Shown here in pieces: positions 52,507-61,402 of a stretch of 64,000 nt of DNA; within the stretch, counting starts at the first letter, position 1; every line of letters begins with the position of its first letter. Source of the DNA: Kyrpidia spormannii (lineage in GTDB: Bacteria; Bacillota; Bacilli; Kyrpidiales; Kyrpidiaceae); the NCBI RefSeq assembly GCF_002804065.1, contig NZ_CP024955.1, forward strand, positions 1,240,001-1,304,000. The letters run 5' to 3'. The notes under the pieces were generated by a model. The model saw nothing but the letters and a program-made list of their open reading frames with translations. It had not been told where the DNA came from and did no database searches. Made by a program: the position numbers and the translations under genes.

Positions 52507-54054
52507 TTATCCAGCCGTGGTTTCAGACATAATCACCCGCTGGCGCTTCCTCAACCGGATGGCCGACTCGATCTTGGCGATCGCCCACGAGCCCGAGATG
52601 AGCAAGGTCGTGTCCCACAGGAGATCGTACGTAAACAGGTGTTTGACAAGTTCGTTACGACCTTCGGCAAGATAGGGAATTGGAAACTGGATCACCGCCA
52701 GGGTGCCAACCCATAAAGCGAATTCTGCAAGCCGAGGACCACTAGCCAGCCCATCGACTGATCTGAAACCGCGAACACGCAGGCCTCGGATGGCCACCAC
52801 CACGTAAACCAACCAGTATCCCGCAAGCACCCATACCGAAGACGGGAACCAGTCTCTTTTCGTGTCACTCCAGACAGAAAAGCGGTGGGTCAGGGTCTTG
52901 GCGGGCATCCCGGATGACCGCTCGTAATTGCCGAGGTATGGCGGCCGCATCGCCAGGGCGGCCCGGTGACTCTGTTGTATCGCCTCGATGAACCGGTCGG
53001 GATGGGTGAGATAAAATCCAGCGATTTGGGTCCAACCGATCTTCCTGTAAAACCGCTCCCTGAACTCTCGCCCGCGAACATCGATGGGATGGCGGTCAAA
53101 ATACGATGTTCCAGCCAACACGGCCAACCTGGCGTCGAGATGGAGCGACTGGAGATCCTGGACACGGGTCGCCGGATTCACCAGAATACCGTCGAACACG
53201 CTGTGGTACAGGTTCGTGTAAGCGAAGGCCCGGGGCGTGAGGGCATAGGAAGCAGTCGAGGCCCCAACCACGACCGCCGCGCAAAGGACGGATGCGACCC
53301 GCCACAACCGGTCCTGCCTCAGATGTGCCAAGCGCACCGCGAACACCCCGAGAACCAGGGCCAAGGGCGCCATTTGTAGCTTGGCGGTGCCAAAAGCGAC
53401 AGCAGCGGCGCCAAAGGCCACAAGTCCCCAGATTCTCGGCACCGGCCGGGTCAGTAAATCTAAGGTAAAAGCCAGGAGAAACATAAAAGAAACAAAAGAA
53501 ACGGCTTCGCTGTACAAAGAGCGGCAGTAGGCCAGATAAGCGACATCGCAGTACACAACGATCCCTGCCAGGGCGGCGAACACTGTCGCCCACGGGGGCA
53601 GGACGCGGCGCAGGGCGCCTAAGGTGAAAAATGCGGCCACGGCCAGCAAGGCCGCGTAAAAAACGGCGAGGACCGACAGGTCGAACAGCGGACGGCCGTA
53701 TAACCATTGGCTGACGGCGATGGCCGGCTGTAGCAACAGAGCGAGGGAGGATGGGTAACGGGCGTCCCCGCCTCCCACCACGTCAAAATACCGGTTGACC
53801 CAATTAAAATAACGAAGGTGCGGGTCAGTGGTGGTGAACGCCAACCCGACCTCGGGTTGGTACATGATGCGCTCAAAATCCCCGTTGTTCGCCATCCCGA
53901 TTGCCGGCGGGGCGAGGAGAATCCCTGTCGCCAGGACGAAAACGAGGATGGCATATCCCCCGTCCACCCCCCGGGAAAACAGCCGCACTAACTGCGACGC
54001 ATGGCGGGCAAACTTCAGGGAAACGGCAGAAAACAATGCGGCTGGTCGACCCAT
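52507..54054 (-). CDS. polytopic membrane protein, probable GT-C glycosyltransferase (WsfD-like)
   Basis: 515 residues with about eleven hydrophobic helices. After the first helix comes N-N-G-D-F-E-R-I-M-Y, a loop with acidic residues like the catalytic loop of lipid-dependent GT-C enzymes; Y-S-E-A-V-S-F follows the fourth helix. The pattern recalls S-layer/glycan hexose transferases of the WsfD type. Acts presumably on lipid-linked sugars at the outer membrane face. No other glycan gene is adjacent. Function is a family-level inference. Confidence 0.6.
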   Translation of the reverse strand: MGRPAALFSAVSLKFARHASQLVRLFSRGVDGGYAILVFVLATGILLAPPAIGMANNGDFERIMYQPEVGLAFTTTDPHLRYFNWVNRYFDVVGGGDARYPSSLALLLQPAIAVSQWLYGRPLFDLSVLAVFYAALLAVAAFFTLGALRRVLPPWATVFAALAGIVVYCDVAYLAYCRSLYSEAVSFVSFMFLLAFTLDLLTRPVPRIWGLVAFGAAAVAFGTAKLQMAPLALVLGVFAVRLAHLRQDRLWRVASVLCAAVVVGASTASYALTPRAFAYTNLYHSVFDGILVNPATRVQDLQSLHLDARLAVLAGTSYFDRHPIDVRGREFRERFYRKIGWTQIAGFYLTHPDRFIEAIQQSHRAALAMRPPYLGNYERSSGMPAKTLTHRFSVWSDTKRDWFPSSVWVLAGYWLVYVVVAIRGLRVRGFRSVDGLASGPRLAEFALWVGTLAVIQFPIPYLAEGRNELVKHLFTYDLLWDTTLLISGSWAIAKIESAIRLRKRQRVIMSETTAG

Positions 54055-54142
54055 GGTCCTCGTCGTTCAACGTTCCTTTCTCGATCTGACGTACGGCACA
54101 CTCTGAAAGTGTACCATAACAATGCGAGAAAGGGCGAGACAG

Positions 54143-54165
54143 AAAAATGCCGCCCGAAGGCGGCA
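54143..54165 (-). terminator. terminator of the glutamate dehydrogenase gene
   Basis: On the minus strand a 7-bp stem TGCCGCC/GGCGGCA with a TTCG tetraloop, then TTTTT; 36 bp after the gdh stop. Confidence 0.9.
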
Positions 54166-54200
54166 CCTGCCCGATCTTGAGACCCTGTCCCGATCTCAGG

Positions 54201-55472
54201 TCAGACCCAGCCCCGGGCTTTCATCGCCTCGTACACCCGCTGCATGGCGATCATGAACGCCGCCGTGCGGAGGTCCACCTGATGCTGATCGGCCGTTTGC
54301 CGAACGTGACGATAGGCTTTCACCATGGCCCGCTGGAGGCGCTGGTTGACTTCGTCTTCACTCCAGTAGTCGTTGGTCAGGTTCTGGACCCATTCAAAAT
54401 ACGACACGGTGACGCCTCCCGAATTTGCGAGAATGTCCGGGATCACCATGATGCCTTGGTCGTGTAGAATCCGGTCCGCTTCAGGGGTGGTGGGGCCGTT
54501 CGCCGCCTCGGCGACGATCCGGGCCTTGATCCGTGGGGCGTTGGCACCGGTGATCACGCCCTCCAAGGCGGCGGGAATGAGGATGTCCACGTCGAGTTCC
54601 AAAAGCTCGGAGGAATCAATGCGCTGGGGACCGTAATCCAACAGGTTGCCGGCTTCCTTGGCCCGGATCACCCGAGGCAAGTCCAGGCCCGACGGATCGT
54701 ACAGGGCCCCCTTGGAATCGCTCACCGCCACCACCTTGCATCCGAGATTCGCCAAAAGTTTCGCCGCCGTGCGCCCGGCGTTTCCAAATCCCTGGACAGC
54801 TACTGATGCCCCTTGCAGTTGGAGCCCGATATCTTTGGCCGCCTCCGCAATGGCGGTGACGCAGCCCCGGCCGGTGGCGTCGCTTCGCCCCAGAGATCCG
54901 CCGATGACCACGGGTTTTCCGGTGATGACCCCCGGGGTGAAGGTGCCGTGTAACCGGCTGAAGGTGTCCATCATCCAGCCCATCACTTGGGGATTGGTGT
55001 ACACATCCGGGGCGGGTATGTCTTTGTCGGGGCCCACCACCTGGGCCACTGCTTCCATATATCCACGGCTCAACCTCTCCAGTTCTCCTTCGGAAAGGCT
55101 GTGGGGATCCACCGCAACCCCGCCCTTGGCTCCGCCGTAAGGCAGTCCCGCGACACCGCATTTGAAAGTCATCCACATGGACAAAGCCTTGACCTCGTCG
55201 AGAGTTACTCCGGGATGAAAACGGATGCCCCCTTTGGTGGGGCCGATGGCGTCATTGTGCTGAACGCGGTACCCCTCAAACACCCGGATCGTCCCGTCGT
55301 CCATCCTCACGGGAAAATGAACGATGAGCGCTTGTTTGGGCCTCTTCATGATCTCCACGGCGTTCCGGGGAATCCCGAGATGCTCGGCGGCTCGTTCGAT
55401 CTGTTCCTGCACCATTTCGTACGGGCCTTGAGCATGGGTTGACGAGCGGGGCAGGGATAGCGACACGTCCAC
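54201..55472 (-). CDS. gdhA: glutamate dehydrogenase (NAD-dependent, hexameric)
   Basis: 423 residues, Glu/Leu/Phe/Val dehydrogenase family. Substrate-site lysines in G-P-T-K-G-G-I-R and F-K-C-G-V-A-G-L-P-Y-G-G-A-K-G-G, catalytic Asp in P-A-P-D-V, and Rossmann motif Q-G-F-G-N-A-G (about 218). Closest to RocG/GudB of Bacillus. Interconverts glutamate with 2-oxoglutarate and ammonium. Transcribed alone from its own promoter to its own terminator. Confidence 0.94.
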   Translation of the reverse strand: MDVSLSLPRSSTHAQGPYEMVQEQIERAAEHLGIPRNAVEIMKRPKQALIVHFPVRMDDGTIRVFEGYRVQHNDAIGPTKGGIRFHPGVTLDEVKALSMWMTFKCGVAGLPYGGAKGGVAVDPHSLSEGELERLSRGYMEAVAQVVGPDKDIPAPDVYTNPQVMGWMMDTFSRLHGTFTPGVITGKPVVIGGSLGRSDATGRGCVTAIAEAAKDIGLQLQGASVAVQGFGNAGRTAAKLLANLGCKVVAVSDSKGALYDPSGLDLPRVIRAKEAGNLLDYGPQRIDSSELLELDVDILIPAALEGVITGANAPRIKARIVAEAANGPTTPEADRILHDQGIMVIPDILANSGGVTVSYFEWVQNLTNDYWSEDEVNQRLQRAMVKAYRHVRQTADQHQVDLRTAAFMIAMQRVYEAMKARGWV

Positions 55473-55512
55473 TCCACCTTCTTTTCCTGAAATTTGTGTT
55501 TGCGATTCTTAC

Positions 55513-55541
55513 AGTATAACGTGACCCAACAGCACACTCAA
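55513..55541 (-). promoter_or_regulatory. gdh promoter
   Basis: On the minus strand -35 TTGAGT (55541-55536), 17-bp spacer and -10 TATACT (55518-55513), about 40 bp before the start codon. Confidence 0.65.
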
Positions 55542-55685
55542 GATGGCCATCAGAATTGTCATTGGACGTTCGCGGATCTGCCTCAGAGATGGACCGCGAG
55601 GATTTGTTTTTCTGTCAATGGTTTTCTGATACTGTATACATGGAGAGATGGTGGGAAAAACGGGAGATGCGGAGGCGGGAATGCG

Positions 55686-58085
55686 ATGACAAGGGTCATT
55701 CTGCGAGACGGGCGAGCGGCGGAATTTCGACCCGCTCGGCCCTCAGACCGGGACACGGTGCGGCGTTTGTTTCAAACTGCCTCTCCGGAGAGCCTCTATT
55801 TTCGTTTTTTTCACGTGATCCGGGAGGTTCCCGATGAAGTGATCGAGGCCATGGTTTCCGCCGATGGCGTGAACGATGCGACCCTTCTCTGCATGGCCGG
55901 GGATCAACCCCTCGGAATCGGCACGTACAACCGCGTGGATGACGAGACCGCCGAGGTGGCGTTCTTGGTGGACGACCATCTGCACGGAAAAGGCATCGGG
56001 ACGCTCTTATTGGAACACTTGGCGGAAATCGCTTGGCAAAACGGTTTCCGATTTTTTGAGGCCTATGTGCTGTACGATAACGAAAAAATGATGGGCGTTT
56101 TTCTGTCCAGCGGCTACGAGATCCGGAGCGAACATCAGTCGGGGGTCGCCCATCTCGTTCTCAAGCTCGCGCATACTGAACGGATCCGAGCCTTGCAGGA
56201 AACTCGGGAAAAATTGGCCACCGCTGCTTCCCTCGCCCCCTTTTTTCACCCCACCACTTTAGCGGTGGTGGGAGCATCCAGAGACCCGAAGGGCCTCGGC
56301 CATGTTTTGTTCCGGCACATCCTGGAGGGCGGATTCCAGGGAATCGCCTACCCCGTGAACCCCGTGGCTCGCTCTGTAGCCGGGGTGCGGGCGTTTCCCA
56401 GTCTGCAGGAGTTGCCTGAACCGGTGGAATTGGCGGTGGTGGCGGTTCCCCCCGACCAGGTTTCTCCGGTGGTGGACGACTGCGTGAAAACTGGAGTTCG
56501 GTCGGTGATCATCATCACTTCGGGCCTGCCCGAGGAGGAAGAAAAAGGGGTCCCCACCCCGGCGGAGTTGGCGGCCCGCTTGCGCCGGGCCGGGGCACGA
56601 CTGCTCGGTCCGAACTCCTTGGGACTGGTGAGCACGGACCCGAACGTGCGGCTCAACGCCAGCTTTGCTCCCCGATTCCCCCGGCGGGGGGCCCTCGCCA
56701 TCGCCAGCCACTCCGGGGCGCTGGGAATTACCATTTTGGAATATGCCGGCCGTATGGGGATCGGTGTCTCGAGCTTTGCCAGCATGGGGGTCAAGGCGGA
56801 CGTGTCCGGCAACGATCTACTACAGTACTGGGAAGATGACCCGGAAACCGACATGATCGCCTTGTACCTCGAGTCCTTTGGAAATCCGCGGAAGTTCTCC
56901 CGGATCACCCGGCGGATTACCCGCAAGAAACCGATCGTTGCGGTAAAAGGGGCGAGCACCGAGGGCGGGACCGCCGTGTCTTTAACGGGCTCGGTGCTGC
57001 CCCGGGCCAGGGACGTGCTCGTGGATGCGCTTTTTCGCCAGGCGGGTATCATCCGGGTCAATACGCTCCAAGAGATGTTCGATGTGACGGCGCTTCTGGC
57101 CTCGGCGCCGCTCCCCCGGGGAGACCGGGTGGCCATTGTAACGAACACCGCGGGCGGGGCGGTGATGGCCGTGGATGCCTTGCACAACGAGGGATTGCGG
57201 ATGGCGGGAACCCCGGTGGATCTGGGGACTGTGGCCTTGGCCGACGGGTATCGCAAAGCCCTGCCGAAGCTGCTGCACGACCCCGCCGTGGACGCCGTTC
57301 TGGTACTGTTTACCCCTGTCGGGGTTTCGGATGACCGGGAAGTCGCCCGGGCCTTGGCGGAGGCCCTACGGGAGGCGGCGTCGGACCCGGCGGTAGGCGA
57401 CTTCACCACCAAGCCCGTCGTGGCCAATTTTCTCATGACCGAAGACAATTTTGTCCACGCCATCGACGCCGGTGTCCAGCGGATTCCGGTGTACCCTTTT
57501 CCGGAACAGGCGGTACGGGCTTTGGCCAAGGTGGCCGCGTATGGGGCCTATCGGCAAAAACCGGTGGGGCGGATCCCGGATTTGGAAGGGGCGGACACGG
57601 GCCGGGCCCGGCAGATCATCCGCGGGCATCGACCGGATGCGGCGGAGAGGGCCCGGGTGGTGGAATGGATGCCCCGGGAGCTTTGCAATGAGGTGCTTGA
57701 TGCCATGGGGATCCGGCGGAGTGTGGGGGTGGCCGGGGCGGCGATGTGGTTTTCTGTGACGGCGGAGTTGGACCCGCTCTTTGGCATGATCTTATTTGTC
57801 GGTTCGCCCTCCGCCCGCACGGTGCGGATCACGCCTCTCACAGATCTCGATGTCCAGGACCTGTTGACGACGGTGGCCGGCCCCGACGGGCCCCCGGCGG
57901 ACTCCCCGGCCCGTCACGCGGCGGCGGACATTATCCTTCGGGTCTCCCGCTTGGTGGAAGAAGTCTACGAGATCACCAAAGTGGCATTGACAGATGTCGG
58001 CGTGTCCGAAGATGGATGCTGGATTGGCGACTGCCAAATCGCGGTGGGAAGACGTCAAGACGCGGTGGGTGGCCAGGCCGGTTGA
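55686..58085 (+). CDS. GNAT acetyltransferase fused to acyl-CoA synthetase-like (NDP-forming) domains
   Basis: 799 residues from ATG 55686. N-terminal GNAT domain (about 5-165; G-K-G-I-G-T-L-L-L for CoA), CoA-binding Rossmann domain (about 180-310; V-V-G-A-S-R-D-P-K-G), then succinyl-CoA-ligase-like domains (about 315-620; S-H-S-G-A-L-G). The C-terminal ATP-grasp part is only ~160 residues and looks like its second half only; the ATP-binding first half is not recognisable. The combination resembles protein lysine acetyltransferases of the Pat type, with GNAT placed first as in some actinobacteria. Protein acetylation control of acyl-CoA synthetases is the likely role. Confidence 0.82.
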   Translation: MTRVILRDGRAAEFRPARPSDRDTVRRLFQTASPESLYFRFFHVIREVPDEVIEAMVSADGVNDATLLCMAGDQPLGIGTYNRVDDETAEVAFLVDDHLHGKGIGTLLLEHLAEIAWQNGFRFFEAYVLYDNEKMMGVFLSSGYEIRSEHQSGVAHLVLKLAHTERIRALQETREKLATAASLAPFFHPTTLAVVGASRDPKGLGHVLFRHILEGGFQGIAYPVNPVARSVAGVRAFPSLQELPEPVELAVVAVPPDQVSPVVDDCVKTGVRSVIIITSGLPEEEEKGVPTPAELAARLRRAGARLLGPNSLGLVSTDPNVRLNASFAPRFPRRGALAIASHSGALGITILEYAGRMGIGVSSFASMGVKADVSGNDLLQYWEDDPETDMIALYLESFGNPRKFSRITRRITRKKPIVAVKGASTEGGTAVSLTGSVLPRARDVLVDALFRQAGIIRVNTLQEMFDVTALLASAPLPRGDRVAIVTNTAGGAVMAVDALHNEGLRMAGTPVDLGTVALADGYRKALPKLLHDPAVDAVLVLFTPVGVSDDREVARALAEALREAASDPAVGDFTTKPVVANFLMTEDNFVHAIDAGVQRIPVYPFPEQAVRALAKVAAYGAYRQKPVGRIPDLEGADTGRARQIIRGHRPDAAERARVVEWMPRELCNEVLDAMGIRRSVGVAGAAMWFSVTAELDPLFGMILFVGSPSARTVRITPLTDLDVQDLLTTVAGPDGPPADSPARHAAADIILRVSRLVEEVYEITKVALTDVGVSEDGCWIGDCQIAVGRRQDAVGGQAG

Positions 58086-58159
58086 CCCTCCAGTTCGATG
58101 CCGTACCGACGGGAGATTCCCCACAGGGTGTCCCCCCGCCTGACGATGTCTATCTCCAC
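58055..58159 (-). other. LysM-like micro-ORF or remnant
   Basis: Reading leftwards from GTG 58159 (AAAGAGGG upstream), 34 codons give V-R-R-G-D-T-L-W-G-I-S-R-R-Y-G-I, the first half of a LysM domain, ending at TGA 58055. It overlaps the 3' end of the GNAT fusion on the other strand by 31 bp. A complete LysM needs ~44 residues, so this looks like a remnant. Confidence 0.45.
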
Positions 58160-58319
58160 CCAGATCCCTCTTTCCCTTAAGTTCCGGCCATTTCGACCTG
58201 GTTCCAACACAGCCTATTCCAGGGAAAAAGGCTGGGTGCCTGCCTCCGAACGGTGAATGATCCCCTTGGTCAAGGCGAAGACTACCATCGGAGTAAAAAA
58301 CCTACAAGGGGGACCGCCC

Positions 58320-58631
58320 ATGACCCGTTTTAATGAAAAAGATGTAGAGCAATTCCTGGCCTACGTCAAAACTGAACTGCGGCGCGTCGAAACGGCTGCC
58401 GGCACTCTTGCCATGATTGAGCGGAGCCACCACCAGCGCTTAAGTGATTATGACGATGCCGTACTCAGGGACATCGCCGTGGAAGAAGATAATGCCGCTA
58501 AACGCCTCGGGGCCATCAAAGAGATGTGTCTCGCCGCCTGTCAGCGAATCGACGACCTCCTCCAAGGCCACGTTCGCCCAGAGGCTGTCGCTGCCGGGGA
58601 GGGGAGGGAGGAACGTGCTCCGGTTCATTGA
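58320..58631 (+). CDS. small helical protein of unknown function
   Basis: 103 residues from ATG 58320, preceded by AAGGGGG. Predicted to be largely alpha-helical and charged (E-K-D-V-E-Q-F-L, K-T-E-L-R-R-V-E, N-A-A-K-R-L-G-A-I-K), with two cysteines-containing turns and no membrane segment or signal. Family not recognised. It overlaps the following glutamate synthase-like gene by 17 bp, implying a joint role with that enzyme. Confidence 0.7.
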   Translation: MTRFNEKDVEQFLAYVKTELRRVETAAGTLAMIERSHHQRLSDYDDAVLRDIAVEEDNAAKRLGAIKEMCLAACQRIDDLLQGHVRPEAVAAGEGREERAPVH

Positions 58632-60066
58632 GAATTGGATGCGTTCCATCGTCAATGAAATGGTCGACAAAGCCCTGACCCGAATTGTGCGGGATCAGTA
58701 CACAGAGAACCTTTTTGAAATGGTTCCCGTCACAGGCAAGGTGGGCCCAGTATCCATGGCGGAAACGGCCATGCGGGCCACCCAGGGTGCGGCCCCTTCC
58801 CGCCCCCTCGGCAGTCCGGTGCATTTTTCGCCTTGGGAAAAATTAATTTTTAACCCGGTTCATTTGACACGCCTCCCGACCCCGGAAGAGGTGGGAATCG
58901 AGACGGCGACGGTGATTGGTCCGGCGGCCAGGCATCCCCTCACCCTGTCCATTCCCATTGTGATCGCGGCGATGTCCTTTGGAGGCGCCTTGAGTAAACG
59001 GGCAAAAATCGCTCTGGCCAAAGCGGCTTCCCAGATCGGCACCGCGACCAACACCGGCGAGGCGGGGCTCCTTGAAGAGGAGCGGGAAGCGGCGGACCTG
59101 CTGATCGGCCAATTCAACCGGGGCGGATGGATGAACCGACCCGAACAGTACAGACGCCTGGATGCCGTTGAGATTCAACTGGGACAGGGAGCCCAGGGGT
59201 CGACCTCCCAAAGGACGGCAGCCCACAATATTGGGGAGGATTACCGGCGGGTTTTTGGCCTGGCCGAGGGGCAATCCGCCGTCATCCACTCCCGACTGCC
59301 CGGAGTTGACCGGCCTGAAGATTTTGTGGCCCTCGTGCAGCGCCTCCGGGCTGAGACCGGGGTTCCGGTGGGGCTCAAAATCGCCGCCACCCATCATCTC
59401 GAAGAAGAGATGCAGATCGCCCTGGAAGCCGGGGTGGATTTTATCACCATCGACGGGGCCGAAGGAGGCACTCACGGAGGGTCGCCGACCCTGCAGGACG
59501 ATGTGGGTTTGCCGACTTTGTTTGCCGTTTCCCGGGCTGCGGATGTCCTGGTGCAAAAAAAGGTCCGGGGTCGAGTGAGTTTGCTGGCGGCTGGAGGTCT
59601 CATCACCCCCGGGCAGATGCTCAAAGCGCTGGCCCTGGGAGCGGATGCGGTCTACGTGGGAACGGCGCCCCTTTTTGCCATGGTGTCAGACCAGATGGTG
59701 GAAACCCTGCCTTTTGAGCCGCCCACCAGTCTGGTGATTTATACAGGCAAGCTGACCGATCAACTGGATGTGGACAAAGGGGCTCACAATGTCGTCCGGT
59801 TTTTGCACGCCTGTATGCACGAGATGGAGAGTGTGGTGCAATCCCTGGGGAAGACGGCGGTGGCCGATGTGGGCAAATCGGACCTCACGGCCCTCGACCC
59901 CTTTGTGGCTTGGGCGGCGGGCGTATCCTGGGGCTGGGTGTCCCCCCAGCGCCAGGCTGGATTGTTTGGGGCCCGAACGGTGGAGGAGGCGCCTTGTTTC
60001 CCCGAACGGCCTCCACTACAATGGGAAGGAGCGCAAACCGGTCCGGCACCGGGAGGGTTGCAGTAA
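58615..60066 (+). CDS. FMN-binding glutamate synthase domain protein
   Basis: 483 residues from GTG 58615, with GGGAGGGAGG four bases upstream. The central FMN barrel of GOGAT is recognisable: A-A-M-S-F-G-G-A-L-S, N-T-G-E-A-G, Q-G-A-Q-G-S, G-V-P-V-G-L-K-I-A, D-G-A-E-G-G-T-H, A-G-G-L and G-A-D-A-V-Y-V-G-T. The glutaminase and FAD/NADPH parts of full glutamate synthase are absent, nor is the full cysteine cluster of the archaeal type seen. Stand-alone members of this kind occur in many Bacillota; electron donor and true product are unknown. Confidence 0.82.
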   Translation: MLRFIENWMRSIVNEMVDKALTRIVRDQYTENLFEMVPVTGKVGPVSMAETAMRATQGAAPSRPLGSPVHFSPWEKLIFNPVHLTRLPTPEEVGIETATVIGPAARHPLTLSIPIVIAAMSFGGALSKRAKIALAKAASQIGTATNTGEAGLLEEEREAADLLIGQFNRGGWMNRPEQYRRLDAVEIQLGQGAQGSTSQRTAAHNIGEDYRRVFGLAEGQSAVIHSRLPGVDRPEDFVALVQRLRAETGVPVGLKIAATHHLEEEMQIALEAGVDFITIDGAEGGTHGGSPTLQDDVGLPTLFAVSRAADVLVQKKVRGRVSLLAAGGLITPGQMLKALALGADAVYVGTAPLFAMVSDQMVETLPFEPPTSLVIYTGKLTDQLDVDKGAHNVVRFLHACMHEMESVVQSLGKTAVADVGKSDLTALDPFVAWAAGVSWGWVSPQRQAGLFGARTVEEAPCFPERPPLQWEGAQTGPAPGGLQ

Positions 60067-60087
60067 CGGGAGTGGGGGGAGAGGAGT

Positions 60088-60462
60088 ATGCTGCGGGTTT
60101 TTGTCATCCTCGGGAGTATTGGAGCTTTCCTCTCGGTGGCGCTGGGAGCGTTCGGCGCCCACGGGCTTCGCGGGAAAATTTCTGACGCCATGTTATCGAT
60201 TTACCAGACGGGGGTCCATTATCAGTTTCTTCACTCACTGGCCCTGATCCTGGTGGCGATTCTGTCCGAACGGCTGTATGCGACAGGTCTTGTCGCGGGA
60301 GCGGGAATCTTGTTTGTGGTGGGGATCGTGTTGTTTTCCGGAAGCCTGTACGCCCTGACCTTGAGTGGTGTTTCCTCCTTGGGTTTCATCACTCCCTTTG
60401 GGGGACTCGCTTTTTTGGCGGGCTGGATTCTGCTGATTCTGGCGGCGATTCGGGGAGCCTGA
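60088..60462 (+). CDS. DUF423 family membrane protein
   Basis: 124 residues, four hydrophobic segments. G-A-F-G-A-H-G-L near the N-terminus, Y-Q-T-G-V-H-Y-Q-F-L-H-S-L-A and F-I-T-P-F-G-G are hallmarks of DUF423 (YgdD/YwdK). Inner-membrane protein of unknown role. ATG 60088 follows GGGGAGAGGAG; 21 bp after the glutamate synthase-like gene, so probably co-transcribed. Confidence 0.9.
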   Translation: MLRVFVILGSIGAFLSVALGAFGAHGLRGKISDAMLSIYQTGVHYQFLHSLALILVAILSERLYATGLVAGAGILFVVGIVLFSGSLYALTLSGVSSLGFITPFGGLAFLAGWILLILAAIRGA

Positions 60463-60477
60463 ATGGCGCCTGGCACC

Positions 60478-60517
60478 ACAAAAAATCCCCGGGACGGGCG
60501 ACTCGCCCGTCCCGGGG
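60478..60517 (-). terminator. strong terminator of the disulfide oxidoreductase gene
   Basis: 14-bp perfect GC stem (60487-60500 with 60504-60517) with a three-base loop. On the minus strand it is followed by ATTTTTTG, so it stops leftward transcription; the plus strand lacks a U tract. Confidence 0.85.
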
Positions 60518-60553
60518 ACCCAACAACATTGCAGGGCCGGCCCCCGGCTGATT

Positions 60554-61201
60554 TTAGGCTTTGGTCGCCACGGCCAGGACTTGATCCAGGAGGACGGCTT
60601 CCGGGACAGCGCCTTCGATGGAGTCCAGGTCGTTGATGACCGTCTTTGGCACGCCGTATACGTCGAAGCGGTTTGCCCAGTCGGGGAACTCCGTAGCCTC
60701 GATCATGTGACCGCGGATATGGGCGTTCTCGAAGGCAAACTGATGGGCCAGGTGTACGGCGCTCGGGCAGTACGGACAGGTCGGGGTGACGAAGACGTTC
60801 AAGGTCACGTCTTGGTCGATGGTGGCCAGTTTGGTTTTGGTCTCTGCTTTCAGGCCCGAGTCGCCCCGGGAGATCATGAGGATCGCTTCGAGGAAGGCGG
60901 CGAACTCGTAGCCTGCCGGAGCGCCGTAGAAGCGAATCCCGTAATCCTGTCCGGATCCGCCGAGGATGGCGAGAGTGGGCGCTTTGTCGACCCCGATCTC
61001 CTTCGCCTTGTCTTCGTCGGTGTACAGGTTGAACACTTCCAGGGTGAGCTTGTCGGACAGGTCGGCGACTTCCTGCAACAGATCTTTGATCTGCGGGCAG
61101 GTCGGGCAGTCAATGGACGACTCAAAGAAGCGCAGAACGACAGGTTCGGTCATCGCGGAGAACCGCTCCCGAATCTTTTGCCGATCTTTTTCCGGGATCA
61201 T
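60554..61201 (-). CDS. protein disulfide oxidoreductase (tandem thioredoxin folds)
   Basis: 215 residues from ATG 61201 (GTG 61204 is also possible; GGAGGTG lies upstream). Two thioredoxin-like units, each with a redox motif: C-P-T-C at about 33-36 and C-P-Y-C at about 143-146. V-D-K-A-P-T and Y-G-V-P-K-T supply the cis-proline loops of units one and two. This PDO/glutaredoxin-like family is widespread in hyperthermophiles and thermophilic bacteria, where it forms or shuffles protein disulfides or reduces peroxiredoxin. Monocistronic with its own operator and terminator. Confidence 0.9.
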   Translation of the reverse strand: MIPEKDRQKIRERFSAMTEPVVLRFFESSIDCPTCPQIKDLLQEVADLSDKLTLEVFNLYTDEDKAKEIGVDKAPTLAILGGSGQDYGIRFYGAPAGYEFAAFLEAILMISRGDSGLKAETKTKLATIDQDVTLNVFVTPTCPYCPSAVHLAHQFAFENAHIRGHMIEATEFPDWANRFDVYGVPKTVINDLDSIEGAVPEAVLLDQVLAVATKA

Positions 61202-61243
61202 CACAGTTACGCACCTCCGTATGCACTCCGCATTGATGCGGTG

Positions 61244-61260
61244 TACCCGTAAGGGTATTA
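61244..61260 (-). promoter_or_regulatory. CsoR/CstR-like operator overlapping a -10 box
   Basis: TACCC-GTAA-GGGTA (61244-61257) is a perfect 14-bp dyad of the A/T-C3-4-N-G3-4 type bound by CsoR-family repressors, in particular the persulfide sensor CstR. It overlaps TAATAC (61260-61255), a likely -10 for the disulfide oxidoreductase gene about 54 bp away. The regulator is not in this window. Confidence 0.55.
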
Positions 61261-61402
61261 TCCGCTTTTAGTGGCCGGGTGTCAAGGCGACGGGTACCAT
61301 CTATCTTTCAGTATGCACGTTCCGCACCAAAATCACCAGAGGGTGAGACCACATAATTTCGCCGAACCAAGGTGGCCGGACTCCGACCAAGGAGGGATTG
61401 TA

